Source: Desulfarculales bacterium UBA702 (GTDB taxonomy: Bacteria > Desulfobacterota > Syntrophobacteria > Syntrophobacterales > Syntrophobacteraceae). From it: a stretch of DNA of 64,000 nt. Shown here in pieces: positions 9,744-19,096 of this stretch. The notes beneath the pieces are model-generated. The model had not been told where the DNA came from, searched no databases, and was given only the letters and a program-made list of their open reading frames with translations. A program made the position numbers and the translations under genes. Every line of letters starts with the position of its first letter. The stretch's first letter is position 1. The stretch is from positions 62,001-126,000 of the forward strand of contig DBMI01000028.1 of assembly GCA_002298165.1 (NCBI GenBank), written 5' to 3'.

Positions 9744-11020
9744 GGCCGGGCGGGAGGGGAGGGGGGCGGAGAAGCCGATTTACCGGTTACAAGCTGGGGT
9801 CCGCTTCGGTCGGCGATGTTAACTGTCACATCAAGGGATGCTCCCACCCGAAGCGGTCGGTCCTGAGGTGGAGGCTGGTCCAGATCAATCCTTACAGGAA
9901 TGCGTTGTACTACCTTTATCCAGTTGCCGGTGGCGTTCTCTGGCGGAATCAAAGAAAAAGCAGCACCTGTTCCTGCCCGAATTCCTGTAACTTTCCCGGT
10001 AAATTCGTATCCTGGGTAGATGTCGGCGGATATGGACACCGGCTGGCCAAGCCGGACGTTCGTCAGCTGAGTTTCCTTGAAATTGGCTTCGACGTATATC
10101 TGGCGTAACGGCACAACCGCCATCACGGCCTGCCCCGGCTGGATGCGGTCTCCGATCTGGATATTTTTCTGGGCAACGTAGCCTGAGATTGGCGCCTTTA
10201 TACTGCAATAGGAAAGATTGAGAAGAGCGGCTTGCAATTCGGCCCTGGACTTGTCTCGCCTGGCTGAAAGCGATTCTACTCTGTGGCGCTGGACGTCGAG
10301 ATTCGAGCGCTCGCTACGGGTTACATTGAGTTGCGCGTTTGCGCGCACGACCTGCTGGCTTGCGGCGGCGAGGGCCGATTCTAAGGCGGCTATCTGGGCA
10401 TCGATGGCCGCGATCTGCGCTTTGCCGCGGTCATATGCGGTCCTGGCCTGCTCTGTTTGACGCTCGGTGCCAGCTCCTGATTTCGAGAGGTTTTCGAACC
10501 TTTTGAAATCCCGCTCGGCCTGCTTGAAATCAGCTTCGGCGGCAGCGCGGTTGCTCTTCAGTTGGCCAAGCGTATGGCGGGTCTGCTGCTCGGTATCCTT
10601 GGCGCCTTTCAGTGCGGCTTCCGCAGATTGAATTTGAGACGATGTCTGCACATCAACCGGTGGAACAGTGATTTCGGCTGACCGCAAATCGGCCTCATCC
10701 TGCTCCAGGGTGGCCTTTGCACGGTCAACCGCAACTTTATAGTCGCTGGGGTCAAGTTCAAGTAATTCTTGCCCTGCATCAACGTGATAGTCGTTATCCA
10801 CGAGTACCTGAATAACAGTACCCGGCACCCTGCTGCTGATCTGCGCGCTGTCGGCCCTGGCGTAAGCGTCATCAGTGCTTACCAGGTTCCGCATAAAGAA
10901 CCACCAGTAGGCGAATCCAGCAACTGCCACCACCACTAACACGACGGCAGCGACTCGAAGCCGGGGCGCTCGCGTTCGAGTAGTTGCTGTCTCGGATGGT
11001 TTTTCCAGTCTTTCGTCCAA
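9740..11020 (-). CDS. emrA: EmrA-type membrane fusion protein (HlyD family)
   Basis: A 426-residue periplasmic adaptor: short cytoplasmic N-terminus, one membrane helix (about residues 22-42), a biotinyl-lipoyl-like half near STDDAYARADSAQISSRVPG, a long alpha-hairpin coiled coil (about 90-240, rich in Ala, Gln and Glu), the second lipoyl half (APISGYVAQKNIQIGD) and a beta-barrel domain. It links the inner membrane transporter EmrB to TolC. The start is TTG at 11020 with AGGA just upstream. The C-terminus is a Pro/Ser/Ala tail. Gene order TolC-EmrA-EmrB with tight spacing supports the assignment. Confidence 0.92.
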   Translation of the reverse strand: MDERLEKPSETATTRTRAPRLRVAAVVLVVVAVAGFAYWWFFMRNLVSTDDAYARADSAQISSRVPGTVIQVLVDNDYHVDAGQELLELDPSDYKVAVDRAKATLEQDEADLRSAEITVPPVDVQTSSQIQSAEAALKGAKDTEQQTRHTLGQLKSNRAAAEADFKQAERDFKRFENLSKSGAGTERQTEQARTAYDRGKAQIAAIDAQIAALESALAAASQQVVRANAQLNVTRSERSNLDVQRHRVESLSARRDKSRAELQAALLNLSYCSIKAPISGYVAQKNIQIGDRIQPGQAVMAVVPLRQIYVEANFKETQLTNVRLGQPVSISADIYPGYEFTGKVTGIRAGTGAAFSLIPPENATGNWIKVVQRIPVRIDLDQPPPQDRPLRVGASLDVTVNIADRSGPQLVTGKSASPPPSPPARP

Positions 11021-11078
11021 TGTTCCTACCTTCAGATTGCGCTGGATGAGCCTAAAACCCGAAAAAGTGGGAGCAGGT

Positions 11079-12434
11079 CTATGACCCTATCTGTATGCCT
11101 ATAGCACGTTCCAGTTCCGCCTTGGCAATTTCGTACCCGTAGATTGCCTGGTAAAAATCCGCACGGGTTTGCGCGATGAACACCTGCGCGTTCAAAACTT
11201 CAAGGAAAATCACCACCTGTTCCTTATACTGGAGGGTTGTAATGCGCTCATTTTCTTCCGCCTGTTTTAGTGCAACCCTGGTAGTTGCGATATTTGCTTT
11301 TGCGACCTTTAGCTGTTCGAAAGCATTTTGAACCTGGAGGCGTATTTTTTGGCGAAGATCGTCACGTCTCTGTTCGAGCGCCCTGCGGCGATAATCCCAT
11401 TCGAGCTCGGTGGCCCTCGTCTTTCCCCCTTCGAAAAGATTCCAGTCCATGCGAACACCAACAGCCGTATTCTCGTTATTCGTAAAAGGATTCCTGTCGG
11501 CGGTAAAATCCTCTCCCTCCCTGTAGTACTGAGCGAAAGCGGAAAATTTGGGATAGTATCTGCTGCGGGCCGCCGTCTTTCCGAATTCGGATTGCTTTAT
11601 GGAAGTAGCCATTGCCAGGTATTCGGGGCGATTTCTTTCAGCAGCCATAAAAAGCTCGCCCAAATCGGGTACTTGATAGGTCTTTTCCTCAATCCCGGCG
11701 AGTTCTACCTGGGAAGTAAGGTCAATGTCCAGGAGTTGATTGAGGGTCGAGCGCAGGATAATGAGCTGTTTTTCCGCATTCCTAACCCTTTGGACTGCCT
11801 CCGAGAGGGACACCTCAGCTTTGAGCACATCATTTTCAGCGGCGACACCCTGCTTGAAAGCCGCCTCGGCATTGCTCCGCTGTACCTCGATGCTAGCGGC
11901 ATTATCGCGTGCAACTTCAAGCAGCTTTTCCGCCAGAAGAGTCTGAAGGTAAGTGGCCTGGACGTCCCTTACCAGATTTAGGCGGACCTCTTCACGCTGG
12001 AATTTTGAGAGCTGGCGCCCGGCCTTGTTGATCTTGTACTGGGCCTCCAGGCCGAACCCTGTAAAAAGCGGCTGGACAAGATTTATCTCCCAGTGGTTGC
12101 TTGTCCTCAAATTGAACGGGATAGCCGACCCGGCAGGACCGAATTCTTTGATCGACACAAACGGCTGCTCGGAGAAGTGCCGGTAGGCATATGCCCCATC
12201 GACTTTTGGAAAAAAATCAGCCAATGCTTCTTTGACCTTCTGGTCCGCCGCCCCAACATCTTCAAATGCTGCTTTATACAACCGATTGTGGCTGAGAGCA
12301 TAATCGACAGCCGCCTCCTTGGTAAGCGGCATCGCGGGTAGACCGGCAAGTTCCTGGCCAAGAGATACACCGGATAAGAAAAACATCGATATTACAATAA
12401 CGGCTGGCATCAGAGCAGCTCTTGCGAATTTCAT
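11079..12434 (-). CDS. TolC-family outer membrane channel of the EmrAB pump
   Basis: A 451-residue outer membrane efflux protein: signal peptide (MKFARAALMPAVIVISMFF..., likely cut near SLGQE), then two homologous efflux domains with long amphipathic helices and short barrel strands. It belongs to the same broad family as the proteins at 2487 and 29833 but differs from both. It lies 58 bases upstream of emrA and 26 bases downstream of the HAD gene, so it is internal to the operon and is the natural exit duct of the pump. AGGA lies about eight bases before the ATG. Confidence 0.9.
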   Translation of the reverse strand: MKFARAALMPAVIVISMFFLSGVSLGQELAGLPAMPLTKEAAVDYALSHNRLYKAAFEDVGAADQKVKEALADFFPKVDGAYAYRHFSEQPFVSIKEFGPAGSAIPFNLRTSNHWEINLVQPLFTGFGLEAQYKINKAGRQLSKFQREEVRLNLVRDVQATYLQTLLAEKLLEVARDNAASIEVQRSNAEAAFKQGVAAENDVLKAEVSLSEAVQRVRNAEKQLIILRSTLNQLLDIDLTSQVELAGIEEKTYQVPDLGELFMAAERNRPEYLAMATSIKQSEFGKTAARSRYYPKFSAFAQYYREGEDFTADRNPFTNNENTAVGVRMDWNLFEGGKTRATELEWDYRRRALEQRRDDLRQKIRLQVQNAFEQLKVAKANIATTRVALKQAEENERITTLQYKEQVVIFLEVLNAQVFIAQTRADFYQAIYGYEIAKAELERAIGIQIGS

Positions 12435-12460
12435 TATTCGATCCTAAGAAAGGTAAGGTC

Positions 12461-13186
12461 CTAAGCCCTGCGTCCGATTTCCAGCAGCCGGGACATTCCG
12501 AGATAATCCAGGCCGGCTAGTGAGGCTACGACATGGTCTGCCGCATGGAGTTCTTTTTCCTCGAATGAGTTTGTGACCGCAATGACATAAAGGCCGGCCA
12601 ACTTGGCGGACTCGATACCGGCAGGCGTGTCTTCGATTGCGATGCAGCTTGCCGCGTCCAAATCCGTCCAGCCCATCGCCAATTTCAGTCGCTCAATTGC
12701 AGCTATGTATGTTTCCGGATCCGGCTTGCTCTTTCTTACATCGTCTGCGGCGACCATCGCACAAAATGCCCCGTCAAGCCCAAGAGATTTGACGAAAGCA
12801 CGGATTTCATGTCTCAGTGCACCGGAGGCTATGGCCATTGGCGTCCCCTCGCGAGCCAGTTCGCGCACCAGTTCGACAACACCCGGGAAGGTTGGCACTC
12901 CATGCTGGATCTGCTCCTGCAGCGCCAGCGCCTTGGCAGCAATTAAAGTCTCCAGGGTCGTGGAATCAAGGTCCCGCCCGCCTTCTTTGAAAGAGTGCAA
13001 AAATGCATCGCGGTCGTCAAATCCGATAAAAAACTCCATGTAGTGCTCGAAGCTGTGAGCTAGCCCCAGGGGGGCAAGAACTTTCTGGAATGCCCGGTAA
13101 TGAAGGGGTTCGGTGTCCACCAGGATTCCGTCGCAATCGAAAATTACCGCCCGAAGAAATAGCTTGTGCTGATGCTTTTTATCCAA
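12461..13186 (-). CDS. HAD-superfamily phosphatase/phosphomutase (beta-phosphoglucomutase-like)
   Basis: A 241-residue subfamily I HAD hydrolase. Motif I is VIFDCDGILVDTEP (nucleophile and acid Asp near residues 17 and 19), the cap follows (about 30-90), motif II Ser is in MAIASGA, motif III Lys in RKSKPDPETY, and motif IV is CIAIEDTPAGIESA. This is the signature of the PGMB/GPH/YniC group, which act on small sugar phosphates. The start is TTG at 13186 with AGGAGG close upstream. It appears to be the first gene of the pump operon, an unusual partner; a metabolic or house-cleaning role is likely. Substrate not assignable. Confidence 0.87.
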   Translation of the reverse strand: MDKKHQHKLFLRAVIFDCDGILVDTEPLHYRAFQKVLAPLGLAHSFEHYMEFFIGFDDRDAFLHSFKEGGRDLDSTTLETLIAAKALALQEQIQHGVPTFPGVVELVRELAREGTPMAIASGALRHEIRAFVKSLGLDGAFCAMVAADDVRKSKPDPETYIAAIERLKLAMGWTDLDAASCIAIEDTPAGIESAKLAGLYVIAVTNSFEEKELHAADHVVASLAGLDYLGMSRLLEIGRRA

Positions 13187-13374
13187 AAAACCTCCTGAGT
13201 CTGCGGGAATGCTACACTTATCATTTTTTAAAGTTGCTGAGAATCGTTTTCATTTTATGCTCGATGAGGTTTCCTGTATGTATTGTTCCTGGTATTCCGC
13301 GATCCGGTAATGAAATTTCCGGCCGAGGAAGTTAATATTGGTCATTTCATGGATAATTATCGGAGAAGCAGCAG

Positions 13375-15363
13375 TTGCTGACAGTTAGCGGCGTCTCAAA
13401 ATATATAGGGAAAAGAGAGTTACTGCGGGGCGTTTCGTTCCACGTTCATCCCGGCGAGCGCATAGGGCTCATTGGTTCTAACGGCTCAGGCAAGTCCACT
13501 CTTTTTCAGATCTTGCTTGGGCAAGTCGAGGCCGATAGCGGCACAGTCAGCAGAACGAAGAATCTGAGGATGGGTTTTCTACCGCAGGAAGCAGTCCCAT
13601 CAGCCTGTAAGACAGTACTCTCGCGAGCAACCGACGTCCACGAAGAAGCTGAAGGACTGAGGACCGAGCTCGATTCGATTCAAATGCGAATGGAGGCGGG
13701 CGCAGACCAGCGGGAGCTGATCACACTGGCGGACAAGCACGCCAGGGTGCTTGAGCATCTCGAACATCTTGTGGGATATGATTTGGATTCCCGTGCCGCA
13801 AAGATCCTTGAGGGCCTGGGGTTCAAAACATCCCAATTCGATAAACCCGTCTCAGAACTCAGCGGAGGCTGGGTAATGAGGCTGGAACTCGGACGCCTGC
13901 TTCTGTCCGAACCAGACCTTTTACTGCTGGACGAGCCTACCAATCATCTCGATCTCGAATCACTGGTATGGCTGGAAGACTATCTAATCAATTCTTCTTC
14001 GGCGTTTATTCTGGTATCCCATGACAGGGCATTCCTCAACCGTGTCGTATCGCGGATCGTTGAAATAGAACAGGGAGACCTGGGCGAATATGCGGGGAAT
14101 TACGACTTTTTCCTCGAAGAAAAGGCCAAGCGCCAGGAAATCCAGTTTGCCACCTACAAGAACCAGCAGGACAGGATTCGCCAGATCGAGCGCTTCATAG
14201 AGAAGAACCGATACGACAAAAAAACGGCAGCCCAGGCACAAAGCCGCTTAAAGATGCTCGACAAGATCGAAAGAGTCGAAGCGCCTGTAGTCGATTCGGA
14301 GATAAATTTCATTTTCCCGACTCCAGCCCGCACAGGCAGGCGAGTGATCGAACTGCGAAACATCGCCAAATCTTATGGCTCGAATCCGGTTTATAACGGC
14401 ATAGATCTAGTGGTTGAACGTGAAGACAAAATTGCATTCCTTGGTCCAAACGGCGCTGGAAAAAGCACTCTTTTAAAGCTCATTGCAGGGATAATCGAGC
14501 CTGATTCGGGTGAGAGGATAGTTGGACATCACACGGCCATCGGCTACTATGCACAACATCAATGGGAGCAGTTAAGGCCGGATACAACAGTCCTGGATGA
14601 AGCCCTCTCGGTATCGGGCGATATGAGCCAGAGTCAGCTTCGGGGGCTTTTAGGCGCATTCCTTTTCGAAGGGGATGACGTACTCAAAATGACCACTGTC
14701 CTCAGCGGCGGGGAAAAAGCGCGCCTTGTTCTCTGTAAGATTTTGCTCCAGCGCCCCAACTTCCTGCTCCTGGATGAGCCTACAAATCACCTCGATATTT
14801 CCTCTCGTGTCGTTCTTGAGAAGGCGCTCAGTGATTTTCCGGGCACCATCTGCTTTATAAGCCACGACAGGCGGTTCATAAATGTGGTTGCAAACAAGAT
14901 CCTTATTGCCGGAGCAGGAAAGCTCGAGGTCTTTCCAGGAAATTACGATGACTTTCAGTCAATCTGGAAGAAGAAAATCGTTGCTGAACGAGCTTCGGAA
15001 ACCCAAAAAGACAAAAGCGGCGAGAACGGTTCGGGTGGCAAAACCAGACCGGATCGTAAAAGAATCGAGGCTGAGCTTCGAAACGAGCTGTACCGGGTAA
15101 AAAAGCCCCTGCAGGATCTAATCGACCAGACCGAGAAGCGCCTTGATGGGTGCCACGCCGAACTCGACAGCGTAAAGGCTTTCCTCGCCGACCCCGATAC
15201 TTATAGGGACGGCAAGCTCTCACAGGAGATCCAATCCAAATATAGGGAACTGCAGTCGGAAATCGCCGCCCTCACCTCGCAATGGGAGCAAGCCACCGAA
15301 AGGATTGAACAAATCGAGGAGGATTTCCGCCGCGAAAAAGAAAAGGGTGATTTTGAGGTTTAA
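13375..15363 (+). CDS. ABC-F family ATPase (Uup/YheS-like)
   Basis: A 662-residue protein with two ABC ATPase domains and no membrane segment. Walker A motifs are GSNGSGKST (near residue 36) and GPNGAGKST (near 360); signatures are LSGGWVMRLELGR and LSGGEKARLVL, each followed by LLLDEPTNHLD. A charged interdomain linker (about 240-310) and a C-terminal coiled coil (about 560-660) are present, as in Uup and YheS. ABC-F proteins act on the ribosome or nucleic acids rather than in transport. The start is TTG with CGGAGAAG upstream. A LysR gene follows 34 bases downstream. Which ABC-F subgroup it belongs to is not settled. Confidence 0.92.
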   Translation: MLTVSGVSKYIGKRELLRGVSFHVHPGERIGLIGSNGSGKSTLFQILLGQVEADSGTVSRTKNLRMGFLPQEAVPSACKTVLSRATDVHEEAEGLRTELDSIQMRMEAGADQRELITLADKHARVLEHLEHLVGYDLDSRAAKILEGLGFKTSQFDKPVSELSGGWVMRLELGRLLLSEPDLLLLDEPTNHLDLESLVWLEDYLINSSSAFILVSHDRAFLNRVVSRIVEIEQGDLGEYAGNYDFFLEEKAKRQEIQFATYKNQQDRIRQIERFIEKNRYDKKTAAQAQSRLKMLDKIERVEAPVVDSEINFIFPTPARTGRRVIELRNIAKSYGSNPVYNGIDLVVEREDKIAFLGPNGAGKSTLLKLIAGIIEPDSGERIVGHHTAIGYYAQHQWEQLRPDTTVLDEALSVSGDMSQSQLRGLLGAFLFEGDDVLKMTTVLSGGEKARLVLCKILLQRPNFLLLDEPTNHLDISSRVVLEKALSDFPGTICFISHDRRFINVVANKILIAGAGKLEVFPGNYDDFQSIWKKKIVAERASETQKDKSGENGSGGKTRPDRKRIEAELRNELYRVKKPLQDLIDQTEKRLDGCHAELDSVKAFLADPDTYRDGKLSQEIQSKYRELQSEIAALTSQWEQATERIEQIEEDFRREKEKGDFEV

Positions 15364-15397
15364 AACTTAGACGTGTACCCTCTACAGAGAGTGCGAA

Positions 15398-16324
15398 ATG
15401 GACATCCATCGGCTAATTGTTTTTTGCAAGGTAATAGAATTGCAGAGTTTCACGCGTGCGGCTGAGGCGGTCAGCCTTACACAGCCGACTGTCAGCGAGC
15501 ACATTCGCGCTTTGGAAGACTCTGTTGGCGAAAAACTCATAGACCGGCTCGGGCGCGAGATCCTGCCCACCCCAGCCGGCAAGATCCTTTACCAGTATGC
15601 CCGCGAAATTATTCTACTGCGCGAAAAAGCCATGCAGGCACTTCAAAAATTCAAAGGGAACCTCTCAGGCTCGCTTTGTATCGGCGCCAGCACTATCCCG
15701 GGAACCTACATATTGCCGAGCCTCATAGGCTCTTTTAAGGCAAGTTATCCCTCGACTCATATAACTCTCAGGATTGGAAGCAGCGGGGAAGTAGTTCAGA
15801 AGGTCTTGGACGGAACAGTCGAGTTCGGGATGATAGGAGCAAAATGGGAAGAGAAAAGGGTAGCGCTTGAAGAGGTTTATTCCGATGAATTGCCCCTGGT
15901 GGTGTATCCCGGCCACCCTTGGGATGGCCGCCAACGCGTGCGGCTCGAGGAGCTTGGTAGTGTGCCTTTCGTCTCTCGTGAAAGGGGTTCGGGGACTCGG
16001 GCCGTTATGCAGCAGGCACTCGAATCGGCCGGTTTTTCGCCATCACATCTTAATATTGTTTCTGAAATGGGGAGTACCGAGGCTGTCCGTCAGGCTGTTA
16101 AAGCAAAAGTCGGCGTAGCGATTCTGTCGTTGTACGCGGTGATTGAAGAAATCGAGAGGAAGACTCTTATACCTTTAGCTTTGGACCGTTTGCGCATAAC
16201 CAGACCCTTTTACCTGGCGCAAAGAAAGAATCGTGAGGCATCTCCGCTCTGCACGGCTTTTCTGGAACACCTTCGGGCCGACGCATCCGCTCGACAGGGA
16301 TTGCCGTGCTCCGCTCAAAAATGA
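15398..16324 (+). CDS. LysR-family transcriptional regulator
   Basis: A 308-residue LysR regulator: an N-terminal winged helix-turn-helix (residues 1-60, with FTRAAEAVSLTQPTVSEHI as the recognition helix region), a linker helix, and a type 2 periplasmic-binding-like effector domain from about residue 88. It resembles the CysB/CysL group and the LysR proteins annotated as linked to selenium metabolism in anaerobes; no selenium gene is seen nearby, so I do not assign that role. It follows the ABC-F gene closely and may be co-transcribed. Its targets are unknown. Confidence 0.9.
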   Translation: MDIHRLIVFCKVIELQSFTRAAEAVSLTQPTVSEHIRALEDSVGEKLIDRLGREILPTPAGKILYQYAREIILLREKAMQALQKFKGNLSGSLCIGASTIPGTYILPSLIGSFKASYPSTHITLRIGSSGEVVQKVLDGTVEFGMIGAKWEEKRVALEEVYSDELPLVVYPGHPWDGRQRVRLEELGSVPFVSRERGSGTRAVMQQALESAGFSPSHLNIVSEMGSTEAVRQAVKAKVGVAILSLYAVIEEIERKTLIPLALDRLRITRPFYLAQRKNREASPLCTAFLEHLRADASARQGLPCSAQK

Positions 16325-16355
16325 TGCTGCATCAATTGAGGCAGCTTCGTAGTTA

Positions 16356-16766
16356 CTACTGAATGTTAATTTTTAGCTGGAATTTGTCTACCGCTTTCTC
16401 AACACCTTCCCACGGGCGATAATTAAACATCTTCAGCTCCGTTTGCCCTTTCGCAAGTGCCTTAAAGCGCCAAGTCCTCAGGATTGGCGCTCCCGCTATC
16501 ATGCTCCCCTCACCGGGCGGCGGGCTCGCCAATTCCACGCAGTCCAGCAGATTTTTATCGAGAACAACAACCTGCCAAAGATATCCCGTCGCTCCGGCCT
16601 GCTGCAGTTGGACCTCCAGGAATTGTCCGCGACGTAGAACGACCTGCTCTCCATTAGAGGATTTATCCACAACCACGTCAGCTTTCTGGCCGCCTTCCAG
16701 AAATGCAGGAAAAAAAACAGGCATTAGCACCACGGAAGCTAACAGCAAGAGCTTAAAAGGTCCCAT
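16356..16766 (-). CDS. Secreted chagasin/I42-family cysteine protease inhibitor
   Basis: A 136-residue exported protein. The start at 16766 has GGAGG about six bases upstream and opens a signal peptide (MGPFKLLLLASVVLMPVFF). The mature part has the chagasin fold signature: the ATGYLW loop corresponding to the NPTTGY loop, a GAPILRTWRFKA strand (the GxGG/RxWxF region) and a YRPWE loop. Such proteins block papain-like proteases. In a bacterium the target may be an own periplasmic protease or one of a neighbour. It converges with the LysR gene, with about 30 bases between stops. Confidence 0.82.
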   Translation of the reverse strand: MGPFKLLLLASVVLMPVFFPAFLEGGQKADVVVDKSSNGEQVVLRRGQFLEVQLQQAGATGYLWQVVVLDKNLLDCVELASPPPGEGSMIAGAPILRTWRFKALAKGQTELKMFNYRPWEGVEKAVDKFQLKINIQ

Positions 16767-16943
16767 ATCGGCCTCCAAAGGAGAGATAAACCGCATGCCG
16801 GCTGATCCAAAAGTCGGCAGGCTCCAAAAGATAGGCAAACAAGGCTATTCTATAAAACGGCAGGACAAAAATAAAGAGGTTGGGAAATAGGACTAGGGAG
16901 CGAACAGCGGAGTCGGCGCACAGCAAGGATCCGCAATGCTCCT

Positions 16944-18092
16944 TCAGCCTTGCCTTACCATTTTGCCGCCGGCGGTGAGCTTGAAGATTCTCCCCCTCCA
17001 CTCGACACAATCTCCAAAAATCGCGGCACACCAGAAGTAGAAGCTGAAAAAATCCCTTATCAGGATCAGCGGAAGGTAGAGCTTTAAGGGCTTGTCGCCG
17101 AGGCATTTAACCCCGATAAATAGGGCCATGGCCAATCTGAGTGCGGCTATCATAGCAAAAAACACCCACCCCGTTGCCGAAAAACCGGATAATGCAAGAT
17201 AGAAGGCGGCAAGGACGGTCCCGTTTGTGATGAGCGATCCGGTATGCCCCGCCCGGTTGCACGCCCTTATCCCGCGCGCCCACCGGACCTGGTGTTTAAT
17301 GAAACCAGAGATGTCGAGGCGGGAAAGAACTGTTTCGACCACATAGTTCGATAACCGGACGGGATATCCGGCTTTGCTTGCGAGATTTCCGATCATGTAA
17401 TCGTCGGCAAGGTAGTCGGCTATGGCCACGAAACCTCCAATTGCAGCGAGGGTGTTTTTCTCGATCAATATCGCCGCACCGAAAGCAAACGAAATGCCTG
17501 CGGTTTTTTCGGCAATAAGCACGCCCGGTGCGAATTCAGCGGATATGCCAACCGCTTCGAGTTTTGCGGCAAGACCGGGCGCTTCACCTGCCCGATAGAG
17601 ACAGGTTACTACGCCCGCTCCGGTTTGGATCATTTCTGAAAGAACACTCCGCAGAAAATCTGGACCAACCCGAATGTCACTGTCCATGAGCATAAGAAAG
17701 TCGTGTCTGGCGAGCGAAAGAATATTGTTTAGATTACTTACTTTGGGATTTTCGCCGATTTCTTCGGAGTTTACGGCCAGATCGATTTCCACAAGTGGAA
17801 AATCGGCCTTTAATTTGGCAATCAGGCCAATTGAAGAATCGGCGATATCTCTCACGCCGAAAACAAGCTGTAACCGGGGATAATCCTGCCTGCAAAGCGA
17901 AGCGTAATTTTCGTAAGCCCCGAAATCGGCCCCGCACAGCGGGATAAGTATGGAAACGGGAGGGAGTGCGCCCGTATCGAGAATCGCTTTGGCTGCAAAA
18001 AACGAACGCGCCGCAATCATGGCCCCCAGGTAATAAAGAATGGAGGCGAAAGCCATGGTAAAGAAGAAGAATTCTAAGGATTGCAGTAGCAT
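16944..18092 (-). CDS. hpnI: HpnI-type glycosyltransferase (hopanoid side chain, ceramide glucosyltransferase-like)
   Basis: A 382-residue membrane glycosyltransferase of the GT21/ceramide glucosyltransferase type: an N-terminal membrane helix (about 5-28), a GT-A domain with VSILIPLCG, the metal-binding DSD at residues 137-139, a second Asp motif (ADDYMIG) and QVRWARG, then C-terminal membrane helices. In known hopanoid pathways HpnI adds N-acetylglucosamine to bacteriohopanetetrol, HpnK deacetylates it and HpnJ rearranges the sugar ring to the cyclitol ether. HpnK and HpnJ homologues lie just upstream on the same strand, which makes the assignment firm. About 200 bases separate it from the small transporter gene. 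The ribosome binding site is weak. Confidence 0.87.
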   Translation of the reverse strand: MLLQSLEFFFFTMAFASILYYLGAMIAARSFFAAKAILDTGALPPVSILIPLCGADFGAYENYASLCRQDYPRLQLVFGVRDIADSSIGLIAKLKADFPLVEIDLAVNSEEIGENPKVSNLNNILSLARHDFLMLMDSDIRVGPDFLRSVLSEMIQTGAGVVTCLYRAGEAPGLAAKLEAVGISAEFAPGVLIAEKTAGISFAFGAAILIEKNTLAAIGGFVAIADYLADDYMIGNLASKAGYPVRLSNYVVETVLSRLDISGFIKHQVRWARGIRACNRAGHTGSLITNGTVLAAFYLALSGFSATGWVFFAMIAALRLAMALFIGVKCLGDKPLKLYLPLILIRDFFSFYFWCAAIFGDCVEWRGRIFKLTAGGKMVRQG

Positions 18093-18290
18093 CTGGGAAA
18101 CCAGTTTTGGTCGGAACTAGTGTGAAAATGACTACAAACCCGGAGATGGCTGCAATATTGAAATCCAGCATTCAGGGCTTGATGAGAATCTGATCGTTGG
18201 GTTGCGCTCAAATCAATGCTATTCGCATCGAAATTCCCATGATCGCTCAAACAGATCTACCAAAATTCGACCGGCCAGGAAGGCGGGAAA

Positions 18291-18659
18291 TCAAGGGATG
18301 CAGACCAAAGCTACACCAAGGCAAACGAGCAGTGTTCCGGCCCATCGCATTCGGTTTATTTCTTCCTTGAGGATGAACTTTGCCCCGAAAATGGTCACTA
18401 CGTACACTATTGCCGTAGCCGGCACGACGAAGCTTAGATCGGCCCAGGAAAGCACGGTCAGGAAAGAAAAGAAGCTCACTGAAAGGCATAGTACGCCGAG
18501 CATGAAGTCTCTGTTGGTTAGAACTCTTTTGGCTACCTTCAGCAAATCAACCGGGCTGAGGGCCGAAATGTCACCTATCTTCTTCATACCCCTTGTGAGA
18601 AGCACATCGCCAGCGGCATTGGAGGAGACAATCATCAAGACCATAATAGCGGTCAGCAT
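18291..18659 (-). CDS. Small EamA/SMR-type membrane protein, second of a pair
   Basis: A 122-residue protein with four membrane helices, matching one half of an EamA transporter or a small multidrug resistance (EmrE/ArnE/ArnF-like) subunit. The conserved WADLSFVVPATA stretch in helix 3 and LGVALV in helix 4 are seen. It overlaps its upstream paralogue by seven bases, so the two are co-translated and probably form a heterodimer. Placement between hpnK and hpnI suggests movement of a hopanoid-linked sugar or its carrier across the inner membrane. That role is inference from position and from the ArnE/ArnF analogy. Confidence 0.85.
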   Translation of the reverse strand: MLTAIMVLMIVSSNAAGDVLLTRGMKKIGDISALSPVDLLKVAKRVLTNRDFMLGVLCLSVSFFSFLTVLSWADLSFVVPATAIVYVVTIFGAKFILKEEINRMRWAGTLLVCLGVALVCIP

Positions 18660-19096
18660 GTCTCGCTCCCCCGTGCATCAGGCGCCGAAGAGTCCTGACT
18701 CTGTTCCTGTTTAACATTGGTACTTCTGGTAGACCAGGCGACAAGTGCAATACCGAAGAAGATCAGTACCGATCCCAGCCACCGGGAGGTGGAAACGGGT
18801 TCTGCGAGGTAGCGGTGGGCCAGGAAAACATTAAGTATGTACCCCGAGGCAGTTGCGGGCAATACAAAGCTGAGGTCAGCCCATGAGAGGGCCGAGAGAA
18901 AACAGGCGAAAAAAAGGATAAGCAGGACAATTCCACCCCAGATTATCGGGTCCTGCATCGCACTTACCAGCATCATCACAGAAAAACCGTCCGTGAATGA
19001 TGGCTGAGAGGCAATATCTTTCATCCCCTTGCTGAGCAAAGTATTCCCGATCGCCTGCGCAAGCACGGCGATTGTAATTACTATGGATGTTTTCAT
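18653..19096 (-). CDS. Small EamA/SMR-type membrane protein, first of a pair
   Basis: A 147-residue protein with four membrane helices and a short charged C-terminal tail. It is clearly paralogous to the next gene (both carry FLSALSWADLSF-type and ATA-Y motifs). Its ATG overlaps the TAA of hpnK (TAATG), so it is translationally coupled to the hopanoid deacetylase. Two-gene SMR arrangements usually encode antiparallel heterodimers. In the Arn pathway such a pair (ArnE/ArnF) flips an undecaprenyl-linked amino sugar, a close parallel to the chemistry expected here. Confidence 0.85.
   Translation of the reverse strand: MKTSIVITIAVLAQAIGNTLLSKGMKDIASQPSFTDGFSVMMLVSAMQDPIIWGGIVLLILFFACFLSALSWADLSFVLPATASGYILNVFLAHRYLAEPVSTSRWLGSVLIFFGIALVAWSTRSTNVKQEQSQDSSAPDARGSETC

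Noticed and set aside
11328..11981. 217-codon plus-strand frame inside the pump TolC gene
   Set aside because: Antisense to a well-supported outer membrane protein; no ribosome binding site or family.
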